A stretch of 64,000 bases of DNA from Aliterella atlantica CENA595 (GCF_000952155.1 NZ_JYON01000012.1:1-64000); one strand, 5' to 3'; positions 1-9,059 are shown, counted from the first letter of the stretch. Translations and numbers: made by a program. Notes: generated by a model from the letters alone, not told the origin.

Positions 1-901
1 CTTCGTTGATTTCTCCACTTAGCTCAGAAGTGTTAAATAGTTCTGTATTCTCATCTCCCATCGCCATCATTTCGGAAGTATTGAATAGCTCTGTCTCATC
101 TCCCATTGCCATCATTTCTGGTGACATCATTTCAGAAGATTGACCTAAATCCATGCCTTCTCCCATTGCCATCAGTTCGGGAGTATTGAACATATCTGTC
201 TCATCTCCCATTGCCATCATTTCGGGAGCATCAAATAAGTTAGCTTCGTTGATTTCTCCACTTAGCTCAGGAGTGCTAAATAGTTCTGTATTCTCATCTC
301 CCATCGCCATCATTTCGGAAGTATTGAATAGCTCTGTCTCATCTCCCATCGCCATCATTTCAGGAGTGTTGAATAGTTCTGTCTCATCTCCCATTGCCAT
401 CATTTCGGGAGTAGTAAACATATCTGACTCATCTCCCATTGCCATCATTTCAGGAGTATCAAATAAGTTAGCTTCGTTGATTTCTCCACTTAGCTCAGGA
501 GTGTTAAATGATTCTGTATTTTCCTCCCCCACCGACATAATTCCAGGGGTGTTAAATAATTTTGTATCGTTCTCTATCAATATAACTTCAGGGGTATCAA
601 ACAAGCCTGACTCGTCTGCCAATATTTCAGTAGTTTCAACTATATAAATTTCGTTGCCTTCCATTTGTAACTCAGGGGTATTAAACAAATCTGTGTCCTT
701 ATCATTCCCTGACATACCTGAAGGCTCGAACAAGCTTAACAAACTGTCATCTAATACATCATTTTGAGAATTTTGTAGCTCGAAAAGAGATTCAGCGTTG
801 TTGTCTTGTTCTTGACTGGAATTTTGCTGCTGTGAAGAATCCATGCCTAATTCTTCGTTGCTGTTATATTCAAAAAACTTATCATTTTCTGAAGAATTCA
901 T
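1..901 (-). CDS. Acidic tandem-repeat protein, C-terminus beyond left edge (unknown function)
   Basis: An open frame runs on the minus strand from ATG at 901 to the window edge without a stop (300 codons seen). The first ~75 residues are polar and rich in S, N, E and Q. The rest is built of 15-16-residue repeats of the form ELFNTPEMMAMGDET, with a variant LSGEINEANLFDTPE recurring at a longer period. Repeats are very acidic and Met-rich, with no signal peptide, membrane segment or cysteine. A weak AGGT lies 11 nt before the start. The 164-codon plus-strand frame at 153-647 is its antisense shadow. It is separated from the PRC-barrel genes by a strong hairpin, so it is probably its own transcript. 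I do not recognise the family; a structural or low-complexity role is only a guess. Confidence 0.75.
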   Translation of the reverse strand, partial: MNSSENDKFFEYNSNEELGMDSSQQQNSSQEQDNNAESLFELQNSQNDVLDDSLLSLFEPSGMSGNDKDTDLFNTPELQMEGNEIYIVETTEILADESGLFDTPEVILIENDTKLFNTPGIMSVGEENTESFNTPELSGEINEANLFDTPEMMAMGDESDMFTTPEMMAMGDETELFNTPEMMAMGDETELFNTSEMMAMGDENTELFSTPELSGEINEANLFDAPEMMAMGDETDMFNTPELMAMGEGMDLGQSSEMMSPEMMAMGDETELFNTSEMMAMGDENTELFNTSELSGEINE

Positions 902-1016
902 ATTTAATAGTACCTATTGATTTAGTGTGTTTATTTTTCAAAATGTTCAACACAAACAAATGATAACTTTAGGAAAGCAAACTGACAAATATTGTTCAAG
1001 TATTCTATCGACAAAA

Positions 1017-1051
1017 GTGCAGACAGGGCAGAAAATCTGCCCTGTCTGCAC
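1017..1051 (-). terminator. Rho-independent terminator hairpin, 15-bp perfect stem
   Basis: Arms at 1017-1031 and 1037-1051 are perfectly complementary, with a 5-nt loop AAAAT. On the minus strand the stem is followed by TTTTGT, so it fits termination of the PRC-barrel gene whose stop is at 1116. It also insulates the repeat-protein gene downstream. Confidence 0.8.
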
Positions 1052-1115
1052 CATTTTAGCTAGCAAAAGAGTTAAACAACTACTTTTACTAAATTTAAAA
1101 AGTTGCTAGTCTAGC

Positions 1116-2084
1116 TTAAATGCGATCGCGGCGTTCATCAACCGGGATTCCACCAGTATTGATATCTAATTCTTCGCGACGCAATGTTTCTTGAGCTTCA
1201 ACTGTATCGCGCTCTACTTCTTTACTTACCCTTACTTCCTCACGCACAAAGGCTTCTTTGTGGATATCAGCAGTTTCTTCGTACAGTTCAACATGAGCCA
1301 CTTCACCTTCACGGAATGTTGCTTCACCAGGATTAACTGCTCTACCTGCATCGGCTGGTGTGATCCGCTCGATTACTACGCGCTCTTTTTCTACTGGTAC
1401 AGCTACTTTGGCTGTTTCTGTCTCTACGTGCTTGCCAATCGCTACTTCTCCAGCCTTAACGCGCTTCTTATTAGCGATTAATCTCTCTTGATATAACTTC
1501 AAGGTCTGATGGTCGCGATCGTTCATATCATACAGAGATGCGTCCTGCTGATAGTTATAAGTATCGCGATCGTAAGTGGTAGGAGTATAAGTAGGAGTTG
1601 CCATTCCGCCTGCCATCGCTGCTGTATCCAAAGGCGCGGAAGCTTCTAAGGGTGCAGATGCATCTACTGGAATAGTATCGCTTACGCCTGGGATATTATC
1701 GCTTACACTGCTTGTAGACATATTTGTGCTAGGAGAGCGATAAACACCTCTTACGCTTTCTTCGTAGTCGTAATCAAGCGCTAGGCGATCGCTAAATTCT
1801 GGCAAGTTTTCTGCTTGCTCTCTAGTCATACCAATTGCATATACTCTATCTGCACTCTGGTCGATCTGGGAACGACCTACTGGCATTAATACTTTCTTAC
1901 CAAAAATCCAAAACCCTAAATCTACTACTAAATAGCGGAATTGACCTTCTTCATCTACTAATACATCGTGAACTGTGCCAATCTTTTCATCACTTTGGGT
2001 ATAGACACTCATACCTTTGAGGTCGGAACCATTAAAACTGTCGCGATAATTTGGATCGAAATCTTCAATTTTTAGTAATGCCAT
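1116..2084 (-). CDS. PRC-barrel / DUF2382 (YsnF-type) stress protein, paralogue 1
   Basis: The protein has 322 residues. Residues ~20-110 form a PRC-barrel domain (GTVHDVLVDEEGQFRYLVV). Residues ~195-315 form the DUF2382/YsnF domain, with the family hallmarks LYQERLIANKKRVKAGEV and HVETETAKVAVPVEKERVV. A linker rich in P, S, A and T (~115-185) joins them. There is no signal peptide, so it is likely cytoplasmic. In cyanobacteria this architecture is known from the akinete-associated AvaK type and from general-stress proteins; the biochemical role is unknown. It is the longest of three adjacent paralogues on the same strand, the extra length being in the linker. Its transcript probably ends at the hairpin at 1017-1051. 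Confidence 0.9.
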   Translation of the reverse strand: MALLKIEDFDPNYRDSFNGSDLKGMSVYTQSDEKIGTVHDVLVDEEGQFRYLVVDLGFWIFGKKVLMPVGRSQIDQSADRVYAIGMTREQAENLPEFSDRLALDYDYEESVRGVYRSPSTNMSTSSVSDNIPGVSDTIPVDASAPLEASAPLDTAAMAGGMATPTYTPTTYDRDTYNYQQDASLYDMNDRDHQTLKLYQERLIANKKRVKAGEVAIGKHVETETAKVAVPVEKERVVIERITPADAGRAVNPGEATFREGEVAHVELYEETADIHKEAFVREEVRVSKEVERDTVEAQETLRREELDINTGGIPVDERRDRI

Positions 2085-2305
2085 ACTTATGAATCCTCAA
2101 GATTTTTTGTTCGTATCTTTAATAATTAATTTAATAATCAATCATTGAAATTCCATCTTCCTAACGAGTGAATTAAGTCAAGGTCGCTAGTTACAAAAGA
2201 TAGAGATTGTAAGTGAAACAAAAGTTAACAATTAATTGATAATCTCTATTTAACAGATTAATTATTATAACTTTTGTCTGTAGCTAAAATATGTAATTTT
2301 ATCGT

Positions 2306-2337
2306 CTTTCTACCTTGGTTAATACCAAGACAGAAAG
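2306..2337 (-). terminator. Candidate terminator hairpin downstream of PRC paralogue 2
   Basis: Nested arms CTTTCT/AGAAAG and CTTGGT/ACCAAG are separated by a symmetric AC/AC internal loop and close on a TAAT loop. It lies 37 nt after the stop of the 2374-3246 gene. The minus-strand tract after it is only moderately T-rich. Confidence 0.5.
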
Positions 2338-2373
2338 AATCAGTAGCGAGTTACAGAGTTTATTTAAAAACAG

Positions 2374-3246
2374 TTATCTTTGCGTATCGATATCTAAACG
2401 ACCTTTAGTGTCAATGTCTAGTTCTTCTCTACGAATAGTTTCTTGAGCTTGCACTATATCTTGTTCTACTTCTTTGCTAATTCTTACTTCTTCACGCACG
2501 AAAGCTTGCTTGTGAATGTCTGCGCTTTCTTCGTAGACTTTCATGCGGACTATTTCTTTTGATTGAAAATCCACTTCATTAGGCGTTCTTACAGTTCTAT
2601 CGGCTGGAATATTTCGTTCGATAACAATGCGATCTTTTTCTAATGGTAAGGAAATGCTTGCTGTTTCTGTCTCAACGTGTTTTGCAAGTATGACTTCTCC
2701 TGTCTGACGGCGTTTTTTGTTAGCGATTAATCTTTCTTCGTATAGTTTGAGGGTTTGATGATCGTCTGCATTTAGGTTGTATAGAGATGGTTCTGCTTGG
2801 TAATTGTAATCGTGGCGATCGCTTTTTTCTACTGCTTGAGTTGGTGCTGAATGTACAGTAGGCTCTTCAAGCGCTTTCATTGCCAGATTGCTGTAAACGT
2901 GCCTTACTTTTTCTTCGTGCTGGCGATCTACAACTTTACTTTCGTGGTATTCGGGTAAGTCTTCTACTTGCTTTTTATTAACAATACTTATGGCATAAAT
3001 CCGCTTGGCTTTGGCATCAATATGGCATTTACCCACTGGTAGTAAAACCTTTTTGCCAAATATCCAAAATCCAGTATCGATAACGAAATAACGAAAGCTA
3101 CCTTGGTCATCAACTAAGGCATCTTCAATTGTGCCAATTTTCTCTTCTGATTTGCCCGCATAAACATCAATTCCTTTGATATCTTCGCCATCAAAAAGTT
3201 CTTCTTGATAGTTAGGATAATATTCATCTAATTTGTGAAGAGCCAT
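2374..3246 (-). CDS. PRC-barrel / DUF2382 (YsnF-type) stress protein, paralogue 2
   Basis: The protein has 290 residues with the same two-domain plan as its neighbours. The PRC-barrel is at ~20-112 (GTIEDALVDDQGSFRYFVI, IFGKKVLLPVGKCHID) and DUF2382 at ~165-280 (LYEERLIANKKRRQTGEVI). The linker is short. It is more divergent from the other two, having ILAKHVETETASISLPLEKD where they have GKHVETETA followed by a VPVEKE or VPIEKE type segment. Gaps of about 120 nt upstream and 290 nt downstream suggest that each paralogue may have its own promoter. Role: stress or desiccation-associated by family; unproven. Confidence 0.88.
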   Translation of the reverse strand: MALHKLDEYYPNYQEELFDGEDIKGIDVYAGKSEEKIGTIEDALVDDQGSFRYFVIDTGFWIFGKKVLLPVGKCHIDAKAKRIYAISIVNKKQVEDLPEYHESKVVDRQHEEKVRHVYSNLAMKALEEPTVHSAPTQAVEKSDRHDYNYQAEPSLYNLNADDHQTLKLYEERLIANKKRRQTGEVILAKHVETETASISLPLEKDRIVIERNIPADRTVRTPNEVDFQSKEIVRMKVYEESADIHKQAFVREEVRISKEVEQDIVQAQETIRREELDIDTKGRLDIDTQR

Positions 3247-3366
3247 ATTGTATCCTATGTCATTTAAATTTATGCTTGAAAAAAGCAGAACTAAAAATGT
3301 TCTGCTGATAGCCTTCTGCTATTAAGAGCAATTACGAATGCTCCTTGTCTTTAGGCAAGATGTTAT

Positions 3367-4224
3367 TTAGATTGAATCATCTATTCTTGGATCGGCTTCT
3401 AAACGCGTACTGCCTTCGGTGTTAATATCTAACTCTTCTCTACGAATTGTTTCTTGTGCCTCGACTGTATCGTGTTCAACTATTTTTGATATTTTCACTT
3501 CTTCACGAATGAAAGCTTCTTTACGAATTTCTGGTCTTTCTTCGTATAATTCAATCCGAGCTATTTCGCCTTCTTGAAAGCTAATTTCGCTGGGTGGAAC
3601 TACTGTGCCAGCATTAGTAGGAGTAACTCTTTCAATTACAATCCGCTCTTTTTCAATAGGTACTGAAACTCGTGCAGTTTCAGTCTCTACGTGCTTACCC
3701 ACAGCAACTTCCCCAGTTTTGACGCGATTTTTGTTAGCAATCAGTCTCTCTTCATATAACTTGAATGTTTGATGGTTTTGGTCATTCAAATCGTACAAAG
3801 ATGCATCTTGCTGGTAATTATAAGTATCGCGATCGAAAGTAGTATCGCTCATTTGTCCTAAAGTAGTATTTTGAGCGCGATAAACTCCGCGTACTTTCTC
3901 TTCGTAGTCGTAATCGACTGTAATATTGTTGTTGTACTCAGGTAGATGTTCTACTTGCTGTTTGCTCAAACCATCTACATAAACGCGCTGGGCGTTGTAA
4001 TCTATGCGGGATAAACCAATAGGTAGCAATATTTGTTTGCCTGCATTTCCTAAGCCTGTGTCAATAACTAAATATCGAAAACGACCGTCAGGATCTACTA
4101 GCGCATCTGCTACTTTACCAATACGATCGCCACCTTCAGTATATAAGTCCATTGCTTTAACATCTTCGCCACCAAAGGTCTGAGTGTAATTTGGATCGAA
4201 GTCTTCAAGCTTATAAAGAGGCAT
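3367..4224 (-). CDS. PRC-barrel / DUF2382 (YsnF-type) stress protein, paralogue 3
   Basis: The protein has 285 residues. The PRC-barrel is at ~20-110 (GKVADALVDPDGRFRYLVI) and DUF2382 at ~155-270 (LYEERLIANKNRVKTGEVAV, VSVPIEKERIVIERVTP). It most resembles paralogue 1, sharing the segment FDRDTYNYQQDASLYDLND before DUF2382 but lacking most of the proline/serine linker. It is the first gene of the three in transcription order, with ~160 nt of spacer before the divergent aldolase gene. The cluster looks like an old tandem duplication. Confidence 0.88.
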   Translation of the reverse strand: MPLYKLEDFDPNYTQTFGGEDVKAMDLYTEGGDRIGKVADALVDPDGRFRYLVIDTGLGNAGKQILLPIGLSRIDYNAQRVYVDGLSKQQVEHLPEYNNNITVDYDYEEKVRGVYRAQNTTLGQMSDTTFDRDTYNYQQDASLYDLNDQNHQTFKLYEERLIANKNRVKTGEVAVGKHVETETARVSVPIEKERIVIERVTPTNAGTVVPPSEISFQEGEIARIELYEERPEIRKEAFIREEVKISKIVEHDTVEAQETIRREELDINTEGSTRLEADPRIDDSI

Positions 4225-4385
4225 ATTTTTATCCAGTACATAATACTACTTACCTACTTAGACTAGAAATATCTAGACTTAATTCCATCCTTCTGATGGC
4301 TGAACTAGCCTAGCTAAAAGGCTTAGAAGCAATAGGAAAAGTTATGAGTCATTGATAAAAAATATTCCTTAATTGATTTGGGTTG

Positions 4386-5027
4386 ATGAACGCATCTAGT
4401 AGGTGGTTATCTTTGTTACAGAAAAATAAAGCGATCGCAGTCATTCGAGCTAGCAGGTGCGACCTGGCGATAAAAATGGCTAAAGCTGTGGCAACTGGAG
4501 GCATCCAGCTAATTGAAATTACTTGGAATAGCGCTCGCGCTGCGGAAACAATTGCTCAGTTACGCGCCGAATTACCCGCTTGTACTATAGGTACGGGAAC
4601 GCTGCTAAATATCGACCAATTACAGCAAGCGTGCGCCAATGGCGCACAATTTTTATTTACGCCACATACCGATCTAGAAATTATCCAGGTTGCTAAGGAA
4701 AATAATATTCCTGTTATACCAGGAGCGCTGTCACCGACAGAAATTGTTCGAGCTTGGCATCATGGAGCAAGTTGCGTCAAAGTATTTCCAGTGCAAGCAG
4801 TAGGTGGTGCAAGTTATATCAAAAGTTTGCAAGCACCTTTAGGACACATCCCGTTAATTCCGACAGGTGGCGTTACTTTAGAAAATGCGCGAGGCTTTAT
4901 CCAAGCAGGCGCGATCGCTGTTGGACTTTCTGGGGAGTTATTTTTGCCAGAATTGGTAGCGGCGGAAAATTGGGAGGCGATCGCGCTTCGTGCTAAAACT
5001 TTGCTACAAAACTTGGTTGTAGCTTAG
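4386..5027 (+). CDS. eda: Bifunctional 4-hydroxy-2-oxoglutarate / KDPG aldolase
   Basis: The enzyme cleaves 2-keto-3-deoxy-6-phosphogluconate to pyruvate and glyceraldehyde 3-phosphate (Entner-Doudoroff pathway). The 213-residue length is normal for this class I aldolase. Visible are the N-terminal AVIR (R21), the catalytic Glu in IEITW (E44), the TGT turn, PGALSPTE, and the Schiff-base lysine in CVKVFPVQ (K132), followed by IPTGGV for phosphate binding. ATG at 4386 is preferred over the in-frame TTG one codon upstream. It is transcribed divergently from the PRC-barrel genes; the next gene follows after 56 nt and may be co-transcribed. Confidence 0.9.
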   Translation: MNASSRWLSLLQKNKAIAVIRASRCDLAIKMAKAVATGGIQLIEITWNSARAAETIAQLRAELPACTIGTGTLLNIDQLQQACANGAQFLFTPHTDLEIIQVAKENNIPVIPGALSPTEIVRAWHHGASCVKVFPVQAVGGASYIKSLQAPLGHIPLIPTGGVTLENARGFIQAGAIAVGLSGELFLPELVAAENWEAIALRAKTLLQNLVVA

Positions 5028-5083
5028 TGTTGTGGGTAGATAAAATGGTTGTCTGCACTTTCCGCATCTTGTAGGATCTACAG

Positions 5084-5683
5084 TTGAGCTATTATCGGAC
5101 TTTACAAAATGCTTTCAAGCCTAGTTACCTGACTAAGTTGCAGGAAAGGATTACGGCTTGTCCTTATTTGGCAGTAAATAATCTTAATCGTGACTTTGTA
5201 GGCACAAAAGGGTTTTCAGTTGTATTTCAAAGGGCGCAGATTAGCGAAGTCGAACGCCAATTTCCATTTTTTAAAACCTATTTGAATGTAGCCTTACAGC
5301 CGGATTGTAATGCTTTTTATCTCAATCCCTTGCTTTTGAACGGAGGTTCCCGCGTCGATCCGCATATAGATCGAAGCTTGCGATCGTATTGTAAAACTGT
5401 CGAACCGCCAGCAGTTGTTAGCGTCCTTTACGTGCAAGTGCCTACTGAGTTAACTGGCGGTGAATTGGTGTTGCGTCATGGTAAACGCCATGTTGGTTGC
5501 ATCAAGCCGCAATACAATACGCTTGTTTACTTTCAAGGCGATCTTACTCACTCGGTTAATCAGGTTACAAGTAACAAAACTAGCCGTTTGAGTTTGGTTT
5601 GCGAACAGTACAATTTGGTGGAAAGGGAACTGGAACAAATTCCTGAGTTTGCTGTTGAGTCTAGAGTTAAGGAACGCAGATAA
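5084..5683 (+). CDS. 2-oxoglutarate/Fe(II)-dependent oxygenase, prolyl-hydroxylase-like
   Basis: The protein has 199 residues. It carries the iron triad HID (in VDPHIDRS), a distal His in LTHSV, and the 2OG-binding Arg in SRLSLV, within a typical GGELVLRHG...VYFQGDLTHSV jelly-roll core. The family hydroxylates peptides or small molecules; the substrate here is unknown. The start is TTG at 5084: a stop lies 12 nt upstream, there is no in-frame Met codon anywhere in the frame, and AGGA sits 7-8 nt before the TTG. It lies close behind eda, but nothing ties it to sugar metabolism. Confidence 0.75.
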   Translation: MSYYRTLQNAFKPSYLTKLQERITACPYLAVNNLNRDFVGTKGFSVVFQRAQISEVERQFPFFKTYLNVALQPDCNAFYLNPLLLNGGSRVDPHIDRSLRSYCKTVEPPAVVSVLYVQVPTELTGGELVLRHGKRHVGCIKPQYNTLVYFQGDLTHSVNQVTSNKTSRLSLVCEQYNLVERELEQIPEFAVESRVKERR

Positions 5684-5756
5684 ACGAGGCAGTGCGTTGG
5701 GCGGCTTTGCCGACTTGTAGCACCTGCCGTGCGGATAAACGCAGATGGAAGTGGTA

Positions 5757-5779
5757 GGGTGTGGATAGAATCCGCACCC
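5757..5779. terminator. Hairpin between convergent genes
   Basis: Arms GGGTGTGGAT (5757-5766) and ATCCGCACCC (5770-5779) pair with one G-T wobble around the loop AGA. It lies between the ends of the oxygenase gene and the Hsp70 gene and probably stops transcription from one or both sides. The flanking ACGCAGAT words resemble an intergenic repeat also seen near 9.1 and 30.5 kb. Confidence 0.5.
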
Positions 5780-5787
5780 CAACAAAG

Positions 5788-7383
5788 TTAGCTTAATTGA
5801 GCGACTAGGCTATCTTGCAATAGGGTTTCGTTGGTGAGTAAATCCTCAACTGTCATTCTTAAGAACCTTTGTCCGTCTACTTGGAATAATACTTTGATGC
5901 GATCGCTTCCTGGAAATCCTGGCGGTGTTAACTGAGCAATCGATCTTGCGCCATCTTTATCGTTCAATGGTTGGACTTGGGTTTGTCCGTTATCTAGACG
6001 ACGAGTAATTAGGCGATCGCCATCATAATAAACTTCTGTGCCGCCTGTTTCGCTGCCTAATTCGCCGATAATTAGCTCGATGCTAGGCTGATTTTCTAGC
6101 GAAGCACCTAAGACTAATTCTACTGGCTGATTCATTGGGTAAGGTTGACCTGTCCTAATTAAAGGATGCCAGCTATGGCGATTGTTGCGCCGATCCCAGT
6201 AACGAATACCGTAGCTGTGATAGAGAAAGTCTTTTACCTCCACGCCTTGAGTCAATTGCAGCGCACCTTGAGCGATCGCTTCAAATGGTCGTTCGGCACG
6301 AATTTTTGATTCTTCAAAGTATTGTTTGACCCAGTTTTGCACTGCTGGCATTTGTGACGTACCACCAACTAGCAATACGGCGTTAATATCGCTTGCTTCT
6401 ATGCCTTGTCTGCGTGCTTGTTGCAGTAACCCGTTCATCGAGTCGTTTAAGCGATCGAAGAATTGATGCTCTTTGAGGATATTTTCTAAAGTGTCGCGGT
6501 TTAACTCTAGTTCGTAGCTATCCAATGTTTCATCGTCAAAATAAACTTCGCTTGCTTGAGTTTGCGAAGATAGTTGAATCTTTACCCGTTCTGCTAGACG
6601 TGCAGTTAAAGAAGTTACTGCTAATCCTTGGGTAGCAGCAAAGTAATCGACTAACCAACTATCAATGTCAGTTCCGCCTAAGTTTTGCCCTGCTTTTGCT
6701 AAGACGCGGGCAGTTTTTAACTTTTGTCCCGATTTTTCGGCTAATGACTTTTGCCCAAATTTGAGTAAAAATCCTAGCGGTTGTCTGCCTGCTTGAATGC
6801 TAGCGTCTAATCTTACTAAGGATAAATCTAACGTCCCGCCGCCAAAGTCAATTACAAGTAAATTTTCTTTATCTGCCATCCCATAACCTAAAGCTGCGGC
6901 AGTAGGTTCGTCTAGCATTCTTACTTGTTCTACAGCCAAAGATTGACAGACATTGCCTAGCCAATGACGGTAAGCTTCAAAGCTATCTACAGGTACAGTG
7001 AGAACTAATGATTCTACTTTTTGTTGCGACGCTTCAAGTTGGGCGATTAAAGTAGTTAAAAACCATTGCCCAACTTGCTCGAACGTAATAGTTTGTCCAT
7101 CTATTTCTGGCAAAAAGCCCTGAATATCTGCACCAATTCCGCGCTTGAAGCTGCGGAAAAACCTAGGATCGCTTTTACGATCGCACCCGCGATCGCGTAC
7201 TTGTTGCCCTACTAAAACTTTTGCTTGAGCGGCATTTTCTACATATACGAGGCTAGGAATTAAAGGCGGATTGTCACCGATGCGATCGGATAATCCTGGA
7301 ATGCTTAAGGTTTCTGGTTGCGCTGTGACTGGGTTCCAGCGGGTTATACAAGTATTGCTTGTACCAAAGTCGATTGCGAGCAT
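5788..7383 (-). CDS. Hsp70/DnaK-superfamily ATPase (short, chaperone-like)
   Basis: The protein has 531 residues, shorter than DnaK (~640). It has the actin-like ATPase motifs: phosphate 1 LAIDFGTSNT, DEPTAAALGYG, phosphate 2 VIDFGGGTLDLS, and adenosine site LLVGGTSQMPAV. Only a short beta-rich tail follows, with no helical lid and no EEVD end. This matches cyanobacterial orphan Hsp70-like proteins rather than housekeeping DnaK; the client is unknown. ATG at 7383 is chosen over a TTG three codons upstream because the protein then begins MLAIDFGTSN. It follows the UV endonuclease by 33 nt on the same strand, suggesting a shared transcript. Confidence 0.85.
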   Translation of the reverse strand: MLAIDFGTSNTCITRWNPVTAQPETLSIPGLSDRIGDNPPLIPSLVYVENAAQAKVLVGQQVRDRGCDRKSDPRFFRSFKRGIGADIQGFLPEIDGQTITFEQVGQWFLTTLIAQLEASQQKVESLVLTVPVDSFEAYRHWLGNVCQSLAVEQVRMLDEPTAAALGYGMADKENLLVIDFGGGTLDLSLVRLDASIQAGRQPLGFLLKFGQKSLAEKSGQKLKTARVLAKAGQNLGGTDIDSWLVDYFAATQGLAVTSLTARLAERVKIQLSSQTQASEVYFDDETLDSYELELNRDTLENILKEHQFFDRLNDSMNGLLQQARRQGIEASDINAVLLVGGTSQMPAVQNWVKQYFEESKIRAERPFEAIAQGALQLTQGVEVKDFLYHSYGIRYWDRRNNRHSWHPLIRTGQPYPMNQPVELVLGASLENQPSIELIIGELGSETGGTEVYYDGDRLITRRLDNGQTQVQPLNDKDGARSIAQLTPPGFPGSDRIKVLFQVDGQRFLRMTVEDLLTNETLLQDSLVAQLS

Positions 7384-7416
7384 AGATAGCAATTAGCTTT
7401 TAGCGTTTAGCTGTGT

Positions 7417-8364
7417 CTATTCTCCCACAAGCCATTCAGCTTCTAACTTAGCGATCGCTTCTTCTTTGGCTTTGGCTTCTATTTCTATCCAAGGCGCTTG
7501 ACGATACACGCTAGGCATATCTGTAATATAGTCGCTGTGCTGTCTATCGCTAAAGCTATTTTGTCCGTTAGAAATATGCACTAATTGCCATGCGGGGTTT
7601 TGCCAAGTTTCCCTAGCTGCATAAAATGTTTCTACTACTGATGGCTCGTCGTAGGTTTCTAGCCCTTCGCGGCAGATATGATGATGGGCATCAAATACCA
7701 TTGGTACGCCCGACTTCTGACATACTTCTAGAATTTCTTTTGAACTATAGGCATATTCGTCGTTTTCAAAGGTTAAGCGATTGCGAATATTATCTGGCAA
7801 TTCGCTAATTACTTGGACTAATCTATCTATTCTTTGCGATTTACCGCCGTGAATGTTCATTAATGCCCAAGGCGATCGCGCAAGTCCTAATAGATCGAAA
7901 AGTTGGGCGTGTCCTGTTAATATTTTGATACTGTTTGCGAGTACCTGCTCTGAATCAGAACTAAGAACAACAAATTGATCGGGGTGAATAACTATTCTGA
8001 TGCCTAATTCTTGCGATCTTTTGCCTACTCTTGCTAATTCACCGCTTAGTTCTGCTAAAACTGCTGCGCCTATGTCGTCTTCCCAATCGCTGAGGGGAAA
8101 CAAGCCAGAAGGCACTCTGTATAACTCTATTGAGTGCTGTTGACAAAAATCAATGGCTTTATCTAAACGGCTTAAATTATCGGTATAAATATTTCTAAGA
8201 GTAGTTTGGCGCTCTGTTTCATTTAATGATAGATAGCGCGTGCGCGTGACTGTACGATAGCGAATCTCTTTGGAATGCGTGATACAAACTAATCCCAATT
8301 TTGGGCGATCGCTTATCTCAAATAGTTCTTTTTTATTTGTATTTTCTATTTGAACTATTCTCAT
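7417..8364 (-). CDS. uvsE: UV DNA damage endonuclease (UVDE)
   Basis: The enzyme nicks DNA 5' to UV photoproducts and starts the alternative excision repair pathway. The 315 residues fold as a TIM barrel with the family motifs LGLVCIT near the N-terminus, YRVPSGLFPLSD, the metal ligands in RIVIHPDQFVVL, NIHGG, FENDE, FDAHHH, and a late HISNGQ. Length is typical for bacterial UvsE. ATG at 8364 opens the unit and the Hsp70-like gene follows after 33 nt. It fits a light-exposed or desiccation-tolerant organism. Confidence 0.9.
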   Translation of the reverse strand: MRIVQIENTNKKELFEISDRPKLGLVCITHSKEIRYRTVTRTRYLSLNETERQTTLRNIYTDNLSRLDKAIDFCQQHSIELYRVPSGLFPLSDWEDDIGAAVLAELSGELARVGKRSQELGIRIVIHPDQFVVLSSDSEQVLANSIKILTGHAQLFDLLGLARSPWALMNIHGGKSQRIDRLVQVISELPDNIRNRLTFENDEYAYSSKEILEVCQKSGVPMVFDAHHHICREGLETYDEPSVVETFYAARETWQNPAWQLVHISNGQNSFSDRQHSDYITDMPSVYRQAPWIEIEAKAKEEAIAKLEAEWLVGE

Positions 8365-8795
8365 AAATCAACTTAATAAACATTATATTTTCCCTTATTA
8401 AACCTGCTTATTGTCTATTTTTGTAGTATCTAAAGGCAGAACTTTGCAACTTTATTTACTCAATTTTTGCCAACTTTGCTCTTTTACCAGCTTAGGCGAA
8501 CCTCTATCTTAAGATAGATATTTCAACTATAATTAGTTAAACATTTACAACATAACTTTGACTAATATGCGTTTTTGCCATAAAGAATAAATCTCTATGA
8601 TTATTGCTATCGCAGCCTTTGCTCTTTAATAGCTAATGCAAAACTTGTCAATACCTCTAAATACTTCTTTAGACAAATGGCAAAAAAAGAAATGTTTCTT
8701 AAAGTAAGAATTCAAGGGGAGGATACGCAAAGCTTGTTTTACTACCGATGGTTGCAAAACCCCAGGCTCATCTACATCAAATAGGTCGAAGTTTC
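8365..8795. other. 431-nt AT-rich spacer
   Basis: This is the divergent region between uvsE and the small gene at 8796. No ORF, RNA gene or clear repeat was found. It should hold the uvsE promoter, but no box could be assigned. Confidence 0.5.
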
Positions 8796-9014
8796 ATGAA
8801 TAATCAACAGTCATCAGTAGATTCTGCGTTTTTCGGTAGCTTAAAGAATAGTATTTGGCTAATAGGTACTTCTTCCTGGTTGTTTGGCATTACCGATAGA
8901 AGTATTGCTTCCCTAGCAGATGGAAAACTATCAGCATTGGATTTAGTCCAAATACTTACAGCCTCATTATTCTTTGTTGGTTGGTTGTTCCTCAAACCAG
9001 TATCTAGAGCGTAA
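8796..9014 (+). CDS. Small membrane protein, unknown function
   Basis: The protein has 72 residues from ATG 8796; an upstream in-frame ATG at 8748 would give 88. Two hydrophobic stretches (SIWLIGTSSWLFGI and ILTASLFFVGWLFL) look like membrane helices flanking a short polar loop. No family is recognised. The region before 8796 has only a weak AGGTCGAAG. The opposite-strand frame over it shows no family features and is judged a shadow. It converges on the che operon terminator. Confidence 0.45.
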   Translation: MNNQQSSVDSAFFGSLKNSIWLIGTSSWLFGITDRSIASLADGKLSALDLVQILTASLFFVGWLFLKPVSRA

Positions 9015-9019
9015 ACAGC

Positions 9020-9052
9020 AAAAAACAGGGTACAAGTCGACACCTGTACCCT
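9020..9052 (-). terminator. Terminator of the che operon
   Basis: Arms AGGGTACA (9027-9034) and TGTACCCT (9045-9052) form an 8-bp stem. On the minus strand it is followed by a run of six T (9020-9025). It lies 74 nt past the cheB stop, at the end of the minus-strand chemotaxis cluster. Confidence 0.7.
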
Positions 9053-9059
9053 CACAAAT

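Noticed and set aside
153..647. Plus-strand 164-codon repeat ORF
   Set aside because: It is the antisense shadow of the minus-strand acidic repeat gene, which has a real start at 901, a longer frame and a protein-like composition.
1..901. Possible CRISPR array at the left edge
   Set aside because: The repeats are in phase with a single reading frame (45-48 nt units, no unique spacers of constant size).
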